The notes: generated from the letters alone by a model not told the origin. DNA of 64,000 nucleotides from Clytia hemisphaerica (GCA_902728285.1 CACVBU010000362.1:976361-1040360); one strand, 5' to 3'. Positions 12,401 to 22,385 are shown, counted from the first letter of the stretch. Translations and numbers: made by a program.

Positions 12401-15158
12401 ATCAAAGTCAATTTTTCAGTGGGGTGAAATTCCAGGGTATTTTCCCGACGGGGACGAAATTTTTCCAAATCTTACAGTTGGTCCCAGTAGGTCTTTGACA
12501 CAGGGGTCGTTTCTACGCCATATCCCATACAATTGGAGATTACTCCCCTCCCTTGTCTCTTTCTCAGTGAGGTTTTATCTTATACAAACTTATCTTATAC
12601 AGCAGGTCTTTGACACCCCTGGTGTTTCTACGGCATTACCCATACAATTGAAATTACTCCCCTCCCTTGTCCCTCTCTCGGTGAGGTTTTATCTTATACA
12701 AACTTATCTTATACAGCAGGTCTTTGACACAGAAGTGTTTCTACGCCATTATCCATACAATTGAAATTACTCCCCTCCCTTGTCTCTCTCTCGGTGAGGT
12801 TTTATCTTATACAAACTTCAACCACTTACTAGGTGCCAAATAAACGGGGGGGGGGGTTGGAATAAACGGGGGGGTTGGAAAATTTTTGAAATTTCAATAA
12901 ACGGGGGGGACCTAATTGCCGGGGGGGGGTTGGAAATTTTACTTATGAAAACCCCAAAATAAGGTAAATATAGGCTAAAATTAGGCTTTTTGGAGCAAAA
13001 TAAGGGGACTTCTTTTAGCCAACTGAAAATATTCTTTAAAATTAATAAACGGGGGGGTCCTAATAAGGTCCGGGGGGGTTGGAAAATTTTCGAAAAATTA
13101 ACAAGCGGGGGGGACCGTTTATTTGGCACCTAAGAGTACAGATAATTAACAAGAAGGAAAATAGAAATAAACCGGGTCGCAAAATTTCAAGAAAAATTGA
13201 GAAGTAGGTTGAAGGCTGAATAGCATCTTTTCAAAAAATGTTCTTGGTGGAAATCTTAATGAAAGATAACTTTAAGGTCTTTGTCTTAGCCTTAATTATA
13301 ATTTCCTATTCTTGATTCAGGTTTAAGCAAATTCGTATCAAACCTTACAAAATACTTTGGTGGTGATCCCAAAGATATATCATCTTATCAGCATCCTGGG
13401 TTAACCAAGGAAGCGGCACAATGGCTCGTCGATAACAGAAATGTAAGGAGAAAATATCTACTTGGAATGATACAAAATAGTGTTGTATAATTCTTAAAGC
13501 ATTTTATTTATTCGTGCACAACTCTTCGTACTATCAATCTGTAGGATCGTTGCACTTTTTAAAAACGAGTTCAGAATTTTCAAAGCGGCACCTTGTTTAA
13601 ATGACGCACTATGGGGGGCGGGAGCGGCGGGAGCGGCGGGAGCTATTTATATCTAGATTGTGTATTTTTTTCCCGGTAAAAGCTAAGACAAGGAAACCTT
13701 TTTGTTTTAAAGATATGACCTGTTAAAGATGAAGAGACTGTTAAGGTTCCAAAATGAGCAGAGCCACTAACAACGAATCGTCTTTGAGTCTATAACTAAA
13801 ACAAAGGCAAAAGCTTCAGGATTAAGCTTCTTATTCGTGTTCTTTGAGCATGCCGTTGAAACTAAGAAAACAATTTATCATATGATATTCCCTTAGATTG
13901 CATCCTTTGGTATTGACACACCCTCGCTTGATCATGCAAAAACAACAAATTTTCCAGTTCACAGAATATTCTTAGGTCAGAAAATACCTGGTTATGAAAA
14001 TGTTGATCTGTCGAAAATTGATCAGTTCAGAAACAAAACCAACGTAAGTTCAAAAGCTTTTTTTTTTTAATGGTTATCATTTTTTCTAATACAGGGTGTC
14101 CCTAATAAAAGTATCGAGTTTGAACATGCGATTGAGTAAAAAAGTTTGTGTGTGTTATCGCTAAAATATAAGAACGTTCTCCATCACATAGTCTCATTAC
14201 AAAAGGTAGTTACAACGTATAAATTAATCGTAATGACAAAGAAAAAAGAGGGAGAGCTTAAAATACAATTTTGTGAATACACACTTAAAACTTTCTACTC
14301 AATCGCATGTTCAAACTCGATACTTTTATTAGGGACACCCTGTATAGTGCCCCTGTATCACAGACCCGGTGGGACCTCATACCAGTTGGAAAAATCACAC
14401 ATGTTACAAAAAATACCAAAAGAGTTTACACCTTTAATAATGAAGTGTATAGATGGGATAGACGCAATATAATTTTGAAAATCCCTCAACTAGATATTCG
14501 AAGGGTGTTTGAGATTATTCATTTTAACCAAGAGATCCATCGTCATTAACAAATGTTTTTAATTTTTTCCCGAGTGAAAGAAAGGCTCCTACCAGATTAC
14601 TGAGCGACAACAGTATTGGGCTTCTGTGTCATATGATATAAAACAACTGACCTTTTCATAAATTACGTCACTTGTCTCGTATTCAAACAATTAACATGGC
14701 AATTGTGTCCCTTGAGACATTTTTTTATGAATAGGAAGTAGTTTTAATAAAATCCACTTCATTGAAGTTAATCACCATGGCAATAATTTCAAAACATGAC
14801 AAGTGATGTTGTGACGTAATTTATGAAAAGGTCTACTCCTAGTAGGTTTTGTCTTTTGAAAAAAGTATTTTTTCTTCAAATTGTGACAAAGATGTTGGAA
14901 ATGATGGAATAGTTTTTTGGCGTCGGGATCCTAAGAATGATGTAAGATAAATTGAATAAATTAATAAATGCTCTTTCTTTAAAGGTATTGATCATTGCCA
15001 TGCCAATGAAAATTCGAGATGGTACAGGAGCCCCGACCCGAATGGTTGCCATGTATGACGACTCAGTGACGTCATCAGCTCAAAGCTCATTTGTTGCCAT
15101 GCTTTATACAACGTTGGTATTGCCAATTGTAACAATGACGTCATTGATGTTGCAATAG
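3500..15158 (+). CDS. Secreted cyclase-family (kynurenine formamidase / isatin hydrolase-like) metallohydrolase, six exons
   Basis: Exons 3500-3649, 10830-10970, 11549-11687, 13321-13442, 13897-14043 and 14985-15158 join in frame (all GT-AG, phases 0,0,1,0,0) to give 290 aa ending in TAG. Residues 1-19 form a hydrophobic signal peptide, followed by the family N-terminal motif DLTYNL. Exon 2 carries the metal site HMGTHIDAPVHF: H71, H75 and D77 as metal ligands and H81 as the likely catalytic base. Exon 3 has the DGSILLVNTG strand, exon 4 the PGLTKEAAQWL helix, exon 5 GIDTPSLDH...FPVH, and exon 6 PMKIRDGTGAPTR, all in the family order and spacing. Members hydrolyse amide or lactam bonds (formylkynurenine, isatin) using Mn or Zn; the substrate here is not determinable. 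The C-terminus (about residues 269-290) is hydrophobic after a small-residue stretch (SSAQSS), suggesting a GPI signal or membrane tail. Introns 1-5 contain several MITEs. The family call is secure; the exact substrate is not. Confidence 0.9.
3964..4336. mobile_element. Inverted-repeat element, ends AGACCACGTTCACACGCTACG
   Basis: Left GACCACGTTCACACGC...TTTGCTCCGG and right CCGGAGCGATACGAAA...GCATGGTCT are diverged inverted copies. A shorter relative lies at 40737-40867. Confidence 0.5.
4501..4862 (+). repeat. Pair of direct repeats around TAACGTAAATAAAGCCTG
   Basis: TAACGTAAATAAAGCCTG followed by ACGGGGACGAGGTTGCCTGA occurs at about 4521-4566 and again at about 4811-4856. It may be the two ends of one element; the 3' copy is followed by a T-rich run. 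Confidence 0.4.
4967..5290. mobile_element. Foldback element with CGTACGTGCGGCCC arms and terminal C-run
   Basis: Left CGACCATACGTGCAGCCC and right GGGCCGCACGTACGG are inverted copies. The right end has a run of 15 or more C. A second copy lies at 39523-39730 in a GTSE1 intron. Confidence 0.6.
5552..5812. repeat. CCAGTGGGG-family dispersed repeat, copy 2
   Basis: Begins CCCCAGTCTCACAGCCCTGG and contains repeated CAGTGGGG(A/C/T) motifs. It lies immediately beside the antisense nested exon at 5959. Confidence 0.55.
5959..6527 (-). CDS. Two phase-matched exons of an unrecognised gene nested antisense in cyclase intron 1 (partial)
   Basis: Exon 6527-6290 follows a TCTCTTAG acceptor and ends at a TG|GTAGGT donor (phase 2). 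Exon 6073-5959 follows a CTATGTAG acceptor and ends at GAG|GTAATT (phase 0). Joined, they encode about 117 residues without a stop. The first part is mixed hydrophobic/basic (KLVHFPELHDDMV... LHCYAIEGPLRIKL...), the second is rich in Lys (NKSKKKLKKKIKFFDE). I do not recognise the family. An upstream - strand open stretch at about 7420-7233 ends at a weak CAT|GTTTAAG donor whose phase (1) would fit, but no start codon or good acceptor is evident for it. Neither the start nor the 3' end of the gene has been found. It could also be a decayed transposon-encoded fragment. Confidence 0.45.
6728..7830 (+). CDS. Two possible exons of an unrecognised + strand gene inside cyclase intron 1 (partial)
   Basis: Exon 6728-6826 (acceptor CCTTTTTAG, donor CTCG|GTAAAA) is acidic: an ATG at 6751 opens MKKLNEEENEEFFEEEYF, and the exon ends in phase 1. 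Exon 7666-7830 (acceptor TTACTACAG, donor ACGG|GTAAGG) starts and ends in phase 1 and reads through 54 codons (FTHHQRCTKNQ... SVIKTFTLPIGKNLQL). The two join in frame. They do not match the cyclase family and would break its conserved exon 1-2 junction (phase 0), so they would belong to a separate transcript. No known domain is recognised and no further exon was found. The first of the two is AT-rich and low in complexity, so it may be chance. Confidence 0.3.
7528..7582 (+). repeat. 14-bp tandem repeat TTTTAACGATACGA
   Basis: Four nearly perfect units of TTTTAACGATACGA in cyclase intron 1. Confidence 0.85.
8178..8434 (+). mobile_element. Palindromic AAGAACA MITE, copy 1
   Basis: Begins CACGTTTTTTATTATAATAACATCC and ends GTTTGTTCTTAT...CAGTGTA. 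Internal landmarks shared by the family are AAGCCTTCGGATGTTCTTAA, TTAAGCCTAAAAATGTTC and GGCCATCGAAGCCTTAT. It has no coding capacity. Confidence 0.8.
8598..8849 (+). mobile_element. Palindromic AAGAACA MITE, copy 2
   Basis: Starts ACACGTTG and T-run then ATAAGAACATCC, and ends GTTCATTCTTATAAAAAAA. It is about 85% alike to copy 1, which lies 164 bp upstream in the same orientation. Confidence 0.8.
9153..9443. repeat. 21-bp minisatellite GTTCGTGCCTTTTGAAAAAAA within inverted ends
   Basis: About six units between 9160 and 9300. The outer ends TTTTTTCGTGCCCTTCGTGCC and GGCACGCAAGGCACGAAAAAA are inverted copies, so the array lies in a small foldback. Because 21 is a multiple of 3, the array produces spurious frames reading VPFEKKF. 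Confidence 0.75.
10453..10698. mobile_element. Inverted-repeat element, ends ATAAAGCC(T/C)GAAGGG
   Basis: Left ATAAAGCCTGAAGGGGTAGATGTCG and right GAGCTTAAAGCGCGACATCTAT are partly inverted; the centre has TTAGGTAGGAAATCCTACC and GTCACGTGAC. The best relative is at 60934-61222. It ends about 130 bp before cyclase exon 2. Confidence 0.5.
11054..11522. mobile_element. TA-flanked CAG...CTG element with a 76-bp internal array
   Basis: The left end CAGCGGAGTCTCTTTAACTCG and the right end GAGTTATGGTCAGCTG are flanked by TA on both sides, the format of pogo/Tigger-type non-autonomous elements. Inside are about five tandem units of 76-77 bp containing CTCTATAACTCGAAATG. The element ends 26 bp before cyclase exon 3. 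Confidence 0.7.
12236..12503. repeat. CCAGTGGGG-family dispersed repeat, copy 3
   Basis: Begins ACACCCCTGTCTCACAGCCC and ends near GGTCCCAGTAGGTCTTTGAC. The end sequence then recurs in the adjoining tandem array, which seems to have grown from it. Confidence 0.6.
12485..12818 (+). repeat. Tandem array, about 114-bp unit, three copies
   Basis: Units contain AGGTCTTTGACAC, TTCTACGCCATTACCCATAC and CTCGGTGAGGTTTTATCTTA. The spacing between TTCTACG marks is 115 and 113 bp. Confidence 0.8.
12830..13132. mobile_element. G-run foldback element, ends TAGGTGCCAAATAAACGG
   Basis: Ends are exact inverted copies (AGGTGCCAAATAAAC / GTTTATTTGGCACCT). The G strand carries at least six runs of 6-11 G separated by AATAAAC or TTGGAAAA. 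A similar design is seen at 48825-49158. Confidence 0.75.
14092..14342. mobile_element. TA-flanked palindromic MITE, ends CAGGGTGTCCCTAAT, copy 1
   Basis: The inverted ends are about 48 bp (CAGGGTGTCCCTAATAAAAG...GATTGAGTA) and nearly perfect, with TA duplicated at both sides as for Tc1/mariner-type elements. It lies 49 bp after cyclase exon 5. A nearly identical copy is at 25895-26146. Confidence 0.85.
14649..14833. mobile_element. Palindromic MITE, ends GACCTTTTCATAAATTACGTC
   Basis: The left end GACCTTTTCATAAATTACGT and its inverted copy at 14801-14833 are nearly perfect. It lies in cyclase intron 5, and the duplicated target is unclear. Confidence 0.75.
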
Positions 15159-16089
15159 AAAGTACAACAGACCAAGAAGCCAAGCAGCCAAGCTAGACAA
15201 CAATGCCCCGCCCAAAAATCCCCCGGTCAGAACTATGACCTAGCCCCTGAAAGCCGAAGAAGGCAGAAGATCCTTCAGTCTTATTTTTTTCACTTTTTAT
15301 TTTTCATGTTATTGTAAAACTAACTGTTATTGTTCTTTGGTAAAATTTCAATAGCAGCACTATTTTTAAGAAGGTATTTTCAACATTTTATTAAACAAAA
15401 GTAAATATTATATTTTTGGAACAAAAAAAAAATATAAACAAATATATACAACATTATCTTATTGGCTCAGCAGGCAGCGCAATGGGCCTTTAAAACACAG
15501 CTGGTCGAAAAGATTTGACTTCGTCGGGGCCTATGCACACAATTATCAATCGACGATTCCAGGCTAAAATCGAACTACCTGATTTTCTATTGTGCGCATG
15601 CGTAAGAAAAAACCACATGTAATTGATACCTCCAAATTATATGGCCAAACCTTCCTTTCTTGTAGTATAAAAAAGTTTAAAATAATTTAATATTTATTGC
15701 TCGCCCGACTCGAGTCTATACATTGAAAAAATTCGCTCCTGTTGTATGGCGGAAAAAAATAGCTCTCCAAACGGGTCACAGACGTCCAAAATCGAAAAAC
15801 TTTTTTTTAGATATTTTTATTTCAAGCACTTATTAGTCTTATTATTCAAATTATTTCTACAAATTTCCAGTTTTCCCTTGACCCATTCAACAAATTTAGG
15901 TGCGGGTCAAAGAAATTATAAATCACTGGTACTTCAAGTCCGTACCCAATACCTCGACTTAACCTCTTGCCAGTCACTCGAGCTCTGTTTTAATAACCTT
16001 TCTCTTGTACTTTAGACCCCAATTTTGTATTTTTGACACCCTGGGATGGCCTAATTTCAAAATTGGAGCTCCGAGATCAAAAGTTTCTA

Positions 16090-16166
16090 AAAGGCGGACA
16101 CTTCTAATTAGCGGACACTAACCCCGTTCCCCGATGGTGTCCGCTAATTAGAGGTTCCACTGTAGT
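16090..16166. mobile_element. Terminal fragment of a CAGTGGAACCTCTAATTAG element
   Basis: The right end reads CTAATTAGAGGTTCCACTGTA, preceded by an inverted GCGGACACTTCTAATTAGCGG. This is a typical TA-flanked CAGTGGAACCTC terminus; the matching left end is not present. Confidence 0.5.
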
Positions 16167-17299
16167 CTGTAAACTTTATGGAAAAAGCGCGGGAAATGAA
16201 GTGAAGAGAAAAAAAAGAGAGAAAATATTTTCATGTCTTCAAAACGCTATAAGACAAAAACTTGAAATTTTTTAAACATCAAATTTTCAGATTTGGTCAT
16301 ATTTGGCATGCCGATTATTTTAAAGGTGTTTTCGAGCAATTTTGAGGTATATATAGTAAATATTAAGTATTATGTAGTAAGTATTAGGTAGTAGGTATTA
16401 GGCGTTTTAGACCTGCCCATTTGAAGACTGCACAAAAGTTGAACCATGGAATTATATTAGAGACTCTGGATAAACATCGAATGAAACGGTGATGGAGAGC
16501 GAAGTATTGTCTTTCTATTGTTTCAGAAAACAATCAATGTACAGGCTTTGTCCGCAAAGGACAACTGTCGTGGCGGCTCGAAGGACTCTGATTTTGAAAA
16601 ATGATTAATAATCTTATTTCTAAAAAGTTCTCTAACTTTTTCTGATCGTACTTTTGCTGGCTAAAAGTTTGGAAATGAATGCTAGAATACCAAGCGAATA
16701 CATTTATGAAATCTAGTGTGAAAAAAACATCATCAGACAAGTAAAATCAAACAAAATGCTTTTAATGACACGAAATTTTGAATTGGGAATATCTTTCCAA
16801 TATTTCTCCGAGAAGAACTGAGATTGACATATATTAGATGTGAGTCTTATAGCTCCACTGTGGTATGAAAATCTTTTGGTGGCACGTAATGGCACGGTGG
16901 ATTGATACGTGATACGATATATGGACATTCGGATGAGATCACGCCTGTTATTATACAATTCTTAGTTGATGTCAACAAGGTACAAGGACAACAACGCTTG
17001 ACATTTACCAAGTGATGAGTGTTGCATAACTGCTGTCATAAGAAGTCAAATTTTCACATGGTAATATACAATTATTGTATCCATGTAGGTAAACTCACTA
17101 AACTAAGGTTTTCTTATGCAAGAACTCGCTAAGAACTTTTACCTTTTTCCCATCACTTAAAAGTTCCTTTCAGAGTCAACTTTGAAATTCCAGGCTTGTT
17201 GTCATAAGGTCTTTAGTATCACTAGAGGTAGGTTCTTGCTTTAGTACTTATTTTCGATATGTCTGTATGTGGGGCATAGACTGTTGCTTTTAGAAAGAG

Positions 17300-17570
17300 T
17301 ATATAGTAAGTAAGTAAGTTTGCGACCGCATTCGAGGGTAACCGAAGGCTCCCTTTTCTCTGGCCTTCTACCCGAAGGTAGGGGAGGGCGCCACTCCTTT
17401 CCCTGATTTTCTCCACTTACCCTTGATCCGTTTCTTTACTTGCTGAGCATCAATGAGAAAGGCATCAAGTATCTTTGGTATGACCTGGCTTAGTATCGAT
17501 CCCACAACCTAGCGCACCGTAGCTGGATGCTCTACCTTCATGCTAAGGTTGTTTATAATAGACTAAGAGT
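17300..17570 (-). mobile_element. tRNA-derived SINE, copy 1
   Basis: On the - strand the tRNA-like head has an A-box-like GTAGAGCATCCAGCTACG and a B-box-like GGTTGTGGGATCGATAC, followed by a body matching the copies at 26719-27003, 38715-38998 and 40160-40385 (AAGGATCAAGGGTAAGTGGAG on the - strand). The 3' tail has GTAAGTAAGTAAGT on the + strand, i.e. (ACTT)n. Confidence 0.75.
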
Positions 17571-18082
17571 ATGTATAGGTTTCTAATGGTACCAAAACCA
17601 ACTGTCAAGGTACAAGCTTTTATGTCAGCTTGGAATTTTGGATTTAAAAAAAAAGTTAGACATTTTTACATTTTTCAAAAAATGTTGCGCGCTGGAAAAG
17701 TTAAAACAAAATAACCTGAGATCAGATTGTGATTGTTTTCTACACAACATGATGAAGCTCTAAAGGGATGTGTGAAAACATAACAATCTGACGAATATGC
17801 TTTCTCAAAATCGTAAGGACCACGTTCAACACATTCATCTAAAAGGACTGGGAATGAGAACAAAGTTGCGTGATTGTGTTTTTGAATAGGGCGCCGTATC
17901 AGTTTTTTATTTTTTGGCACACAACAAGATTCTTGTTGTAGAATTTTCCGCGGTAGGACTATTTTCCTCAGATGTTTAATTTTCAAGCGCTTTCAGAGGT
18001 TTACCGTGCGCGTAAGAAAATAATGAACAGCTGTTATCAGGTTAAAACAAACCTGCTCTACACTCAATCCTTTATTTTTGAA

Positions 18083-18310
18083 CATTAACCGGTTTGAAAA
18101 TTGTGTCCCTGTTGGAAAAACACATTTTAATTTGACCCTAATGGTAAACTGACTTTGTTTTTTATCCCTATTTGAAATTCAATTGAAAACTTGCACTCTA
18201 AAACCTACCCCGTTGAATCTTTTGAGCTTGGAACAATAGAATTTCTATCCTCATTGGGATTTCGATAAATATCTTCCGCCCTAATTTGGAAAATACTGAC
18301 AGGGGTGTTT
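18083..18310 (-). repeat. CCAGTGGGG-family dispersed repeat, copy 4 (diverged, inverted)
   Basis: Reads as a decayed inverse copy: AATAGAATTTCTATCCTCATTGGG and AAACCTACCCCGTTGAA match the order in copies 2 and 3, ending CTGACAGGGGTGTT. Confidence 0.45.
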
Positions 18311-18321
18311 GAGAAGTACAT

Positions 18322-18853
18322 TCATGGAGGTATAAAGAAAAACAGGAGTTGAATGTGTCGGTAATAGGCTGTTAAAGTCTTTTGATTTCTTTTTATTTCG
18401 ATGAAATAAGACTTTTCAGTAGAATTTGCTCTGAACATTCTATAATTATCAGTATTGAAGATTTTAGCCTTTTAATATACGAAAATTAAATAAAACTTCG
18501 TCCACGACACAAGTTTATGTTCCATTTCGTTATCCGTTAAATTTTGTTTTGAAAAGATATTTTCTCAAGCCAGAAGAATGAAAAGTTCTTTATATAAGCA
18601 CACACAATTTCGGACTCAATTTGTAGACATAAAGTCGCTGGTGAATTTTGGAGGAAAGTATCAAGCAATAGAGTTCACCTTAAAGAAAACATTAATTGAA
18701 AAATCATATTATTTGACGAGGGATTGCCAAGTTTACAGGCCTTTTTTAGTCCAAATATTTTCTCACACTGATGTCAGAAACAATGAATCTCGTCTCAACT
18801 AAAGCTTCAATATGCCAATAAAATTTCACCACTTCTTTATACCTCCATGGTAC
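18322..18853. mobile_element. TIR element, ends CATGGAGGTATAAAGAA, second copy
   Basis: Inverted ends TCATGGAGGTATAAAGAAA and CTTCTTTATACCTCCATGG. The interior matches 612-1130 at high identity. The 74-codon frame inside shows no known domain. Confidence 0.75.
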
Positions 18854-18903
18854 AGTGAAGTCTTTTAAACTCGAACCTCTATACTCGAGTGCCTCTATAA
18901 CTC

Positions 18904-19563
18904 CATGAACATACAAACGACTGGACGTCTATCTTCTTTTGTGTCTTTGAAGCGAGCTTCGTTGCCGCCTGCATTTCCAAATTGGAATTAAATATTCAAC
19001 TTTATTCAGTCACAATTTTATTTCTTTGAATCACTTAGGTAAAAGGATTGATAAAGCTTGAACATTACTCGTAATTCACAAAAAAATTATCCTCCTATTT
19101 TTTCATAAATTTGCAATATATTTTAAAGGCATTTTTCAACGCTAAAGTGCAGAATTTGTATATTTTTGAATCTCTGTTATCGCTTGAATAAATTTTCCTA
19201 TGGCCTAAAAAATGGTATGTTAAAGTTCAGAGGTTGTGTTATAAGAATATCCTTATGTGAAAACTCTCTAAAATTATTCCATAATTTTGAGTCGAAATTT
19301 CAAAATATTAGCCGGGATTTTAGCAAGTTTACGGAGTATTTTGCCTCTCTTACCTTCCTCATAATGTAAATTAAAGAGTTGTAAAGAGTTGGACCATTGA
19401 GGTTTTTGTCGAAGTTTTGTCGTCGTTAGTAAAGTATTCCCCTGAGGTATATCGTCAAAGTCCATTGTTTCATTTTATGATTTTAACGAGGCGGCAACGA
19501 AGATAGCAGTGTTATCTTCAAAAATACAAAGGAGATGGATGTCCAGTCGTTTTTATGTTCATG
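18904..19563. mobile_element. TIR element, ends CATGAACATA(C/T)AAACGACTGG, copy 1
   Basis: Ends CATGAACATACAAACGACTGG and CCAGTCGTTTTTATGTTCATG are inverted copies, and sub-terminal CTTCGTTGCCGCC is also inverted. It is inserted in a CAG-type AACTCGA element, whose halves flank it at about 18853-18903 and 19564-19660. Confidence 0.75.
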
Positions 19564-20194
19564 TTAACTCAAACAAGTTTTATGGCAGTTAACAATATCT
19601 TACCTGAATAAACCTTATTCCTTAACGCGAAATTTCCTTAACTCAAACAAAGTTGTGTTGGAGCATGTTGCATTGCAAAAAAGACTTCTCGTGTCCCCAA
19701 GCGTTAAATCTATTTACATTTTGTCACGACGGTATATATGACATAACGCAAGTTTAACGACTCTTCTAAATGAAGTGTAACTAATTCTTCAGTTTTTTAT
19801 AGTGCTCGATACATAGGTAGAGCGATGTCAGTCAGGAAGAAAAGACACTTTTTTATTCTGCTTCTGTCAGTTTCATGCCACTTTTGTGACAATCTTCAGG
19901 CAACTAAAAATGAAAAATATACGTTACATTATGTATTTTGAAAAAATAATTCAATAGCTTATTTTTATATGACGTCAATATTTCCGTCAAAAAGTTCAAG
20001 TTAGAATTTACGACGATGGCAACATTTCGCCATGATTTCAGAACGTTTGTTTAGAAGATTTTTGTCATAAATAATTTTTTGTATAAATGAAGTGTGAATC
20101 TTACGCTATATGGTTTGTTTATGGCTTTCTTGTAAACATTAACACACCTAAATACAACCTTAGTCACGACAAAGCCAGTGCCACATCATTTGGA

Positions 20195-20350
20195 TGTATC
20201 AATACACGTGTTGCAAAATCATATCAGTGCAGTCAAAACGTGTGATTACTTGGAAAAAGTTCACGTGATTTTATTCCCATGTTACTTGCTTTACAACTTA
20301 CAGCTGATAACTTTATTAGTGTCAACAAATTCGAACCAAGCACATAAAAA
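20195..20350 (+). repeat. Dispersed repeat around CACGTGATTTTATTCCCATG, copy 1
   Basis: AGTGCAGTCAAAACGTGTGA, CACGTGATTTTATTCCCATG and ACAGCTGATAACTTTATTAG recur inverted at 55210-55390. Confidence 0.65.
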
Positions 20351-20892
20351 TTCCGAATAAACGCTAGTCTGAATCGCAGACCTCTATAAAACCCCAGGTA
20401 CTATAAGGAGCACGAATCCGTTAGTGGATGCCAGCAGCCTAAATAAACGCGTGATTTGTCTTCAGACACTTTTTCGACCGTAGTCGCGTGCTACTTCATT
20501 ATTTAATTTACCACCCTAAACTCGATCCAAACGTTTTTTTTACACTTTTTCTATTGTCTATAGGCGCGAAAAAAAGACTTGGACCGTTTAAGGGTGGTGT
20601 AAGACACACAAAAATCTCCGCGCGACCATTGGCAGCTACAGTCGAAAAGGTGCATTTTGCAACCTGTGTATTTGGAGAAATTATGAATTACTGAATATCG
20701 TTATTATACAAGAGTATTATATATAACTGACAACACTTTTACAATTTGCTTAAGTGCATTGAAATTAATCTTCTTCGCAAGCGAGAAAGTGCTTGTGAAA
20801 AATGTGAAAATTTCCAACTTTCTTTTGCTTGAAATCGAAAATTTCAAATCAGCATTGTAGCTTGAGAGTTAGACAATAGTTTTGGTACCATT

Positions 20893-21529
20893 AAAGTCTA
20901 TTTCAAATTAGCTGGCAGTGTTTTTTCAAACCTCAATATCTTTTGATAGAATTTGAATTAATTAGCGGTTTTGTGCTCGTTAAAAAGATAATCCAGAGTG
21001 AAATATTATCAAAAAAGAAAAAAAATTAGAAATTGGAAAAACGAAGATGAAAAATGAAGAAGAAGAAGTTCAACTTCTTGTACAATAATGATCTTCATTT
21101 TTTTATCAGAAACTCTTCAATCTTAGAACGTCATAAATGCGAAAAAAGTATTTAAAAAATATTCATTCAATTAAAAAATGCAGCTTAGAAAGTTGCCCTG
21201 GGTGGCTTAAGAAAGGGCTCATTTTTGTTGGTTTTTGAAGTCAATGAGTGATAAACTTTGGACTTAATTTGGAATAAATTTTTTTGAAATTTCTTTTTCA
21301 CATTAATGATGTTCTAAGATCAAAAAATCACTTGTGTGAAAATGATAACTATAGCACAATTATTGAAGAAGTTGATAATTTTTTTCTTCTTCATTTTCAA
21401 TCTTCATTTTCCGATCATTTTTGAGTTTCTCTTTGTTGATAATATTCCACTCCTGTGTGTCTTTTCAACGAGCACAAAATCGCTCAAATTCTATCAAAAG
21501 TTATTGAGGTAATTTGAAATAGACTTTAG
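20893..21529. mobile_element. Foldback element, about 640 bp
   Basis: Left AAGTCTATTTCAAATTA and TTTTGATAGAATTTGAATTA with GTGCTCGTT match inverted right AACGAGCACAAAATCGC, CTATCAAAAGTTATTGAGG and TTTGAAATAGACTTTA. The arms are diverged, with an AT-rich loop. Confidence 0.65.
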
Positions 21530-21774
21530 AAAGGTATTTTTATACTCTTTCTAAAAGCATAAGCGGTTTATGCCCTTTTAAATCGAGTGATTAGGAGTAA
21601 TAGCATTAGTAATAGTCTGGGACTCAGTATATTGGCAGATCTCCCAGGTTTGAGTCTCTTGTTCGCAAGCGAGAAAGTCTTTCACACTTTTACACTGTGG
21701 GGACGTAGGATAATCAGGGAAAAAATATTAGCCGGAATTGAATTTGGCGCCTCTGCAAAAAGTCTTTCGTGAAT

Positions 21775-22209
21775 TACCTTATCGGGGAAAAAAATGTCGG
21801 AGTTTTATTTAGTCGGGTTTTTTCTTTTCGTCGGGGAAAAATTTCGTCACCTAAAAGCATTTTCGTCACTTTCCCCCCGACCAAAATTTCAAATTCGTCA
21901 CTTTTACCCGACAAAATTTACAATTTAGTCACTTTCACCCAACTAAATTGTCCAAATGAAATGGTTTCCTTCACTAGCTCGAGAAAAGATCTTGTAATTT
22001 GACGTTTAAAGCACTAATTTCGGTTAATAAAAGTGTAAAAAGTTTAGATTTTAATTTTGGTTGGGGTTTAAAGAATCGGGTAAAAGTTTTGGTCGGGGAT
22101 AAAAAAATCGGCTAAAAGTTTTGGTCGGGTGATAAAACATCGGGGAAAAAATTCATCAGGGGAAAATTTCGTCACTTCCCCCGGCGACATCTTTTTCCCC
22201 GATAAGGTA
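21775..22209. mobile_element. Inverted-repeat element, ends ACCTTATCGGGGAAAAA
   Basis: Ends TACCTTATCGGGGAAAAAAATG and CTTTTTCCCCGATAAGGTA are inverted. The interior is rich in TCGTCACTT(T/C)CCCC and its complement. Confidence 0.75.
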
Positions 22210-22385
22210 TATAGGGTTGCGAGCTGACAGGTATGTGTAGCCCGACTTTTGACCCTTGGATCCTTAGCGGAACTAAAAAGGAGGAAAAAGATAACATTTT
22301 GTGAATGTTTCGACCCTTATTTGGAATAATCTGACAAAAATTCGATCTTTTGAACTTTCCTATATTTCTCGACCCTTAGTGGGAC

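Larger units (their letters stand above)
11688..13320. other. Cyclase intron 3, repeat-filled
   Basis: Holds a short CGGGCGGACGGGCGG repeat near 11725, a CCAGTGGGG-family copy, a 114-bp tandem array and a G-run foldback. The open frame across 11715-12203 shows no known domain and is crossed by the intron of a well-supported gene. Confidence 0.6.

Noticed and set aside
12818..13129. 103-codon - strand proline/phenylalanine-rich frame
   Set aside because: It is the complement of the G-run foldback; the proline codons come from the C runs.
15069..15147. Two TGACGTCA-type motifs resembling CRE sites
   Set aside because: They fall in the last cyclase exon as codons (GTGACGTCATCA, ATGACGTCATTG) and need no regulatory explanation.
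15455..15530. tRNA-like stretch GGCTCAGCAGGCAGCGC
   Set aside because: An A-box-like start is visible, but no credible B box or acceptor stem follows.
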